Assembly: GCA_027604005.1 (NCBI GenBank)
Contig: JADGJT010000285.1
Location: forward strand, 1 to 10,387
Length of the DNA stretch: 10,387 bases
Source: Dinochytrium kinnereticum
Taxonomy: Eukaryota > Chytridiomycota > Chytridiomycetes > Chytridiales > Chytridiaceae
Direction of reading: 5' to 3'
Part shown: piece by piece, positions 9,401-10,387 of the stretch
How the letters are laid out: every line of letters begins with the position of its first letter
Position numbering within the stretch: position 1 is the first letter of the stretch
The notes under the pieces: generated by a model
The model's database searches: none
The model's input: only the letters and a program-made list of their open reading frames with translations
What the model was told of the DNA's origin: nothing
Made by a program: the position numbers and the translations under genes

Positions 9401-10387
9401 CTGCTTCCGGGACGGCGTGTCAGAGGGTCAATTTGGTGAGGTCGCGCTTCAAGAGATTCAAAGCTTGAAAGAGTGTTTGAAGAGTTTTGAAGGAGGTGAA
9501 AGGGTGAAGCTGACGTTCTTGGTGGTGAATAAGAGGCATGGGGTGAGGTTTTTCGTGAAGGATTCGAGGGATGCTGATCGTAGTGGGAATGTGCCGGCTG
9601 GGACTGTGGTTGATACTGGTGAGTTTTTTTATGTTACTCTTTCTCGACCTATTCTTCCTATTCCTTCTTTTATCTGGCGTGTGGGTTGTTGGCCATAATG
9701 ACTGGTGACTGCTTGCACACCAAGAGTCTATTTTCCTTCCACTGATAACCCCGCAACACGCTGCTCTGCAGTGCTCTCTACCTTCCTTCGATAGCCCACG
9801 AATAATTACAGAAAATGCGAAACACTTAAAAAACTCTCCTCCACTTTCCATACCTCCCGTCATTCTCTGAACGTACACCGTCATTCTCTTAACGTACAGA
9901 CATCATCCACCCCTTCGAGTACGACTTTTTCCTCAATTCCCACGCCGGAATTCAAGGCACCTCCCGAGCCTCCCACTATCACGTCTTGTATGATGAAAAC
10001 AACATATCTGCCGACGACCTGCAGAAATTAACCAACGACATGTGCTATCTCTTTGCGCGATCGTAAGTATCCTCTTCTCGGCTCCCCACCCTCCTACATT
10101 CTCTTATGGACCTGTAGTGTTTTCTCTGACCCTTATACATTCTCTCATTCAACCATAACCTTGTTGTCTTCATTAAAAAAAACAGTCAACGCGCCGTGTC
10201 AAGAGTTCCAGCTGTTTTCTACGCCCACCTCGTCGCGACAAGAGTAAGGTGTTATAGAGAAGGTGGTGCAGCTGGGTCTGATACCGTGTCGATGGTGAGC
10301 GGAGGAGGTCGAGGAGGTGGCGGTGTTGAGGTTGAAAGGTTCGGGGACGTGACGGAAGGATTGAAGAATACCATGTTCTTTTGCTGA
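6475..10387 (+). CDS. AGO: Argonaute protein (8 exons, 974 codons) with an in-frame TAG at codon 14
   Basis: Second Argonaute, paralogue of the minus-strand gene. Exons: 6475-7091, 7162-7478, 7572-8052, 8146-8644, 8774-9069, 9269-9618, 9900-10062, 10186-10387. They join to 2925 nt in one frame ending in TGA. The ATG has AAA before it and follows a probable 5'UTR intron. Domains (approximate codons): Gly-rich N-terminus 29-63; N domain 124-250; L1 255-311; PAZ 313-460; MID 540-672; PIWI 680-965. Predicted catalytic set: D711 ([10 protein letters not shown]), E753 (TEIITGLG), D785 (CFRDGVSEG), H922 ([11 protein letters not shown]). The 5'-phosphate pocket motifs PEYDTIK, TQC, MKINAK and R927 are kept. 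By hand count exon 5 matches the paralogue at 64 of 98 residues and exon 7 at 41 of 54. The only lesion is the TAG at 6514-6516; no in-frame ATG follows until 6949, inside the N domain. It is therefore a functional gene with a sequence or decoding subtlety, or a very young pseudogene. Confidence 0.88.
6514..6516 (+). other. In-frame TAG stop, codon 14 of the plus-strand Argonaute
   Basis: Reading from the ATG at 6475 gives [13 protein letters not shown] then TAG. The next codons ([12 protein letters not shown]) align with [11 protein letters not shown] of the minus-strand paralogue, where the corresponding codon is CAG (Gln30, plus-strand 5264-5266). The stop thus looks like a C-to-T change at a Gln codon. 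No plausible intron removes it: the GT...AG pairs that flank it are 10-12 nt long or shift the frame. Confidence 0.85.
6559..6663 (+). repeat. Glycine-rich GGT/GGA codon tract
   Basis: Codons 29-63 of the plus-strand Argonaute are almost all Gly with interspersed Tyr, Arg, Ser and Asp ([16 protein letters not shown]). It is a disordered, RGG-like segment of the kind found in RNA-binding proteins and some Argonaute N-termini. The repetitive DNA is prone to slippage. The minus-strand paralogue has a Ser/Gly/Arg-rich segment here instead. Confidence 0.85.
7092..10185 (+). other. Seven introns of the plus-strand Argonaute
   Basis: Introns: 7092-7161 (70 nt, phase 2), 7479-7571 (93, phase 1), 8053-8145 (93, phase 2), 8645-8773 (129, phase 0), 9070-9268 (199, phase 2), 9619-9899 (281, phase 1), 10063-10185 (123, phase 2). 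All are GT-AG. Positions and phases equal those of the minus-strand gene, and each intron is longer than its counterpart. Intron 3's acceptor (TCTAAAAG) was chosen because it alone restores the frame and gives [16 protein letters not shown], aligning with [16 protein letters not shown]. Confidence 0.87.
9857..9898 (+). repeat. 21-base tandem duplication at the 3' end of intron 6
   Basis: Two adjacent 21-mers, CCGTCATTCTCTGAACGTACA (9857-9877) and CCGTCATTCTCTTAACGTACA (9878-9898), differ at one base. Each holds a C/T-rich run and a branch-point-like TGAAC or TTAAC. Only the second is followed by G, making the AG acceptor used at 9899; the first is followed by C. Confidence 0.9.

Noticed and set aside
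1710..10387. Prokaryotic Argonaute defence system or mobile element
   Set aside because: Spliced genes with GT-AG introns and full eukaryotic N-PAZ-MID-PIWI architecture; no transposase, terminal repeats or CRISPR array seen.

Overview
The window is eukaryotic nuclear DNA, most likely from a fungus. It holds spliced genes with short GT-AG introns (48-281 nt), several with a fungal-type CTRAC branch point and a pyrimidine tract. The flanks are C/T-rich, and there are two eukaryotic-type Argonautes of the long N-PAZ-MID-PIWI form. An early-diverging (zoosporic) fungus would fit, because both Argonautes carry an Asp-Glu-Asp-His catalytic set. The phylum is a guess.

Layout. (1) 3-1334, plus strand: the 3' part of an unrecognised protein gene, open to the left edge. 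(2) 1335-1709: an A/T-rich convergent intergenic spacer. (3) 5353-1710, minus strand: a complete Argonaute gene in eight exons (1058 aa). (4) 5354-6474: a shared 1.1 kb divergent intergenic region with C/T-rich repeats and a probable 5'UTR intron of the plus-strand gene. (5) 6475-10387, plus strand: a second Argonaute gene in eight exons (974 codons). The window ends exactly at its TGA stop.

The two Argonautes are head-to-head paralogues. All seven introns fall at matching positions with the same phase series (2,1,2,0,2,1,2), and exons 3, 5 and 7 have identical lengths (481, 296 and 163 nt). An inverted duplication of one intron-containing ancestor is the simplest explanation. Both copies keep the four predicted slicer residues, the residues matching the 5'-phosphate pocket and a canonical PAZ domain. 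They have diverged in the disordered N-terminus (a repeated [12 protein letters not shown] motif in the minus copy, a long glycine tract in the plus copy), in the C-terminal tail and in intron length (467 nt in total against 988 nt).

The most notable point is an in-frame TAG at codon 14 of the plus-strand gene (6514-6516). It lies where the paralogue has CAG (Gln30), in an otherwise intact reading frame. It could be a recent nonsense allele, a sequence error, a read-through codon, or the sign of a start or splice form not visible here. Both genes presumably act in RNA interference: guide-RNA binding and target cleavage or silencing.
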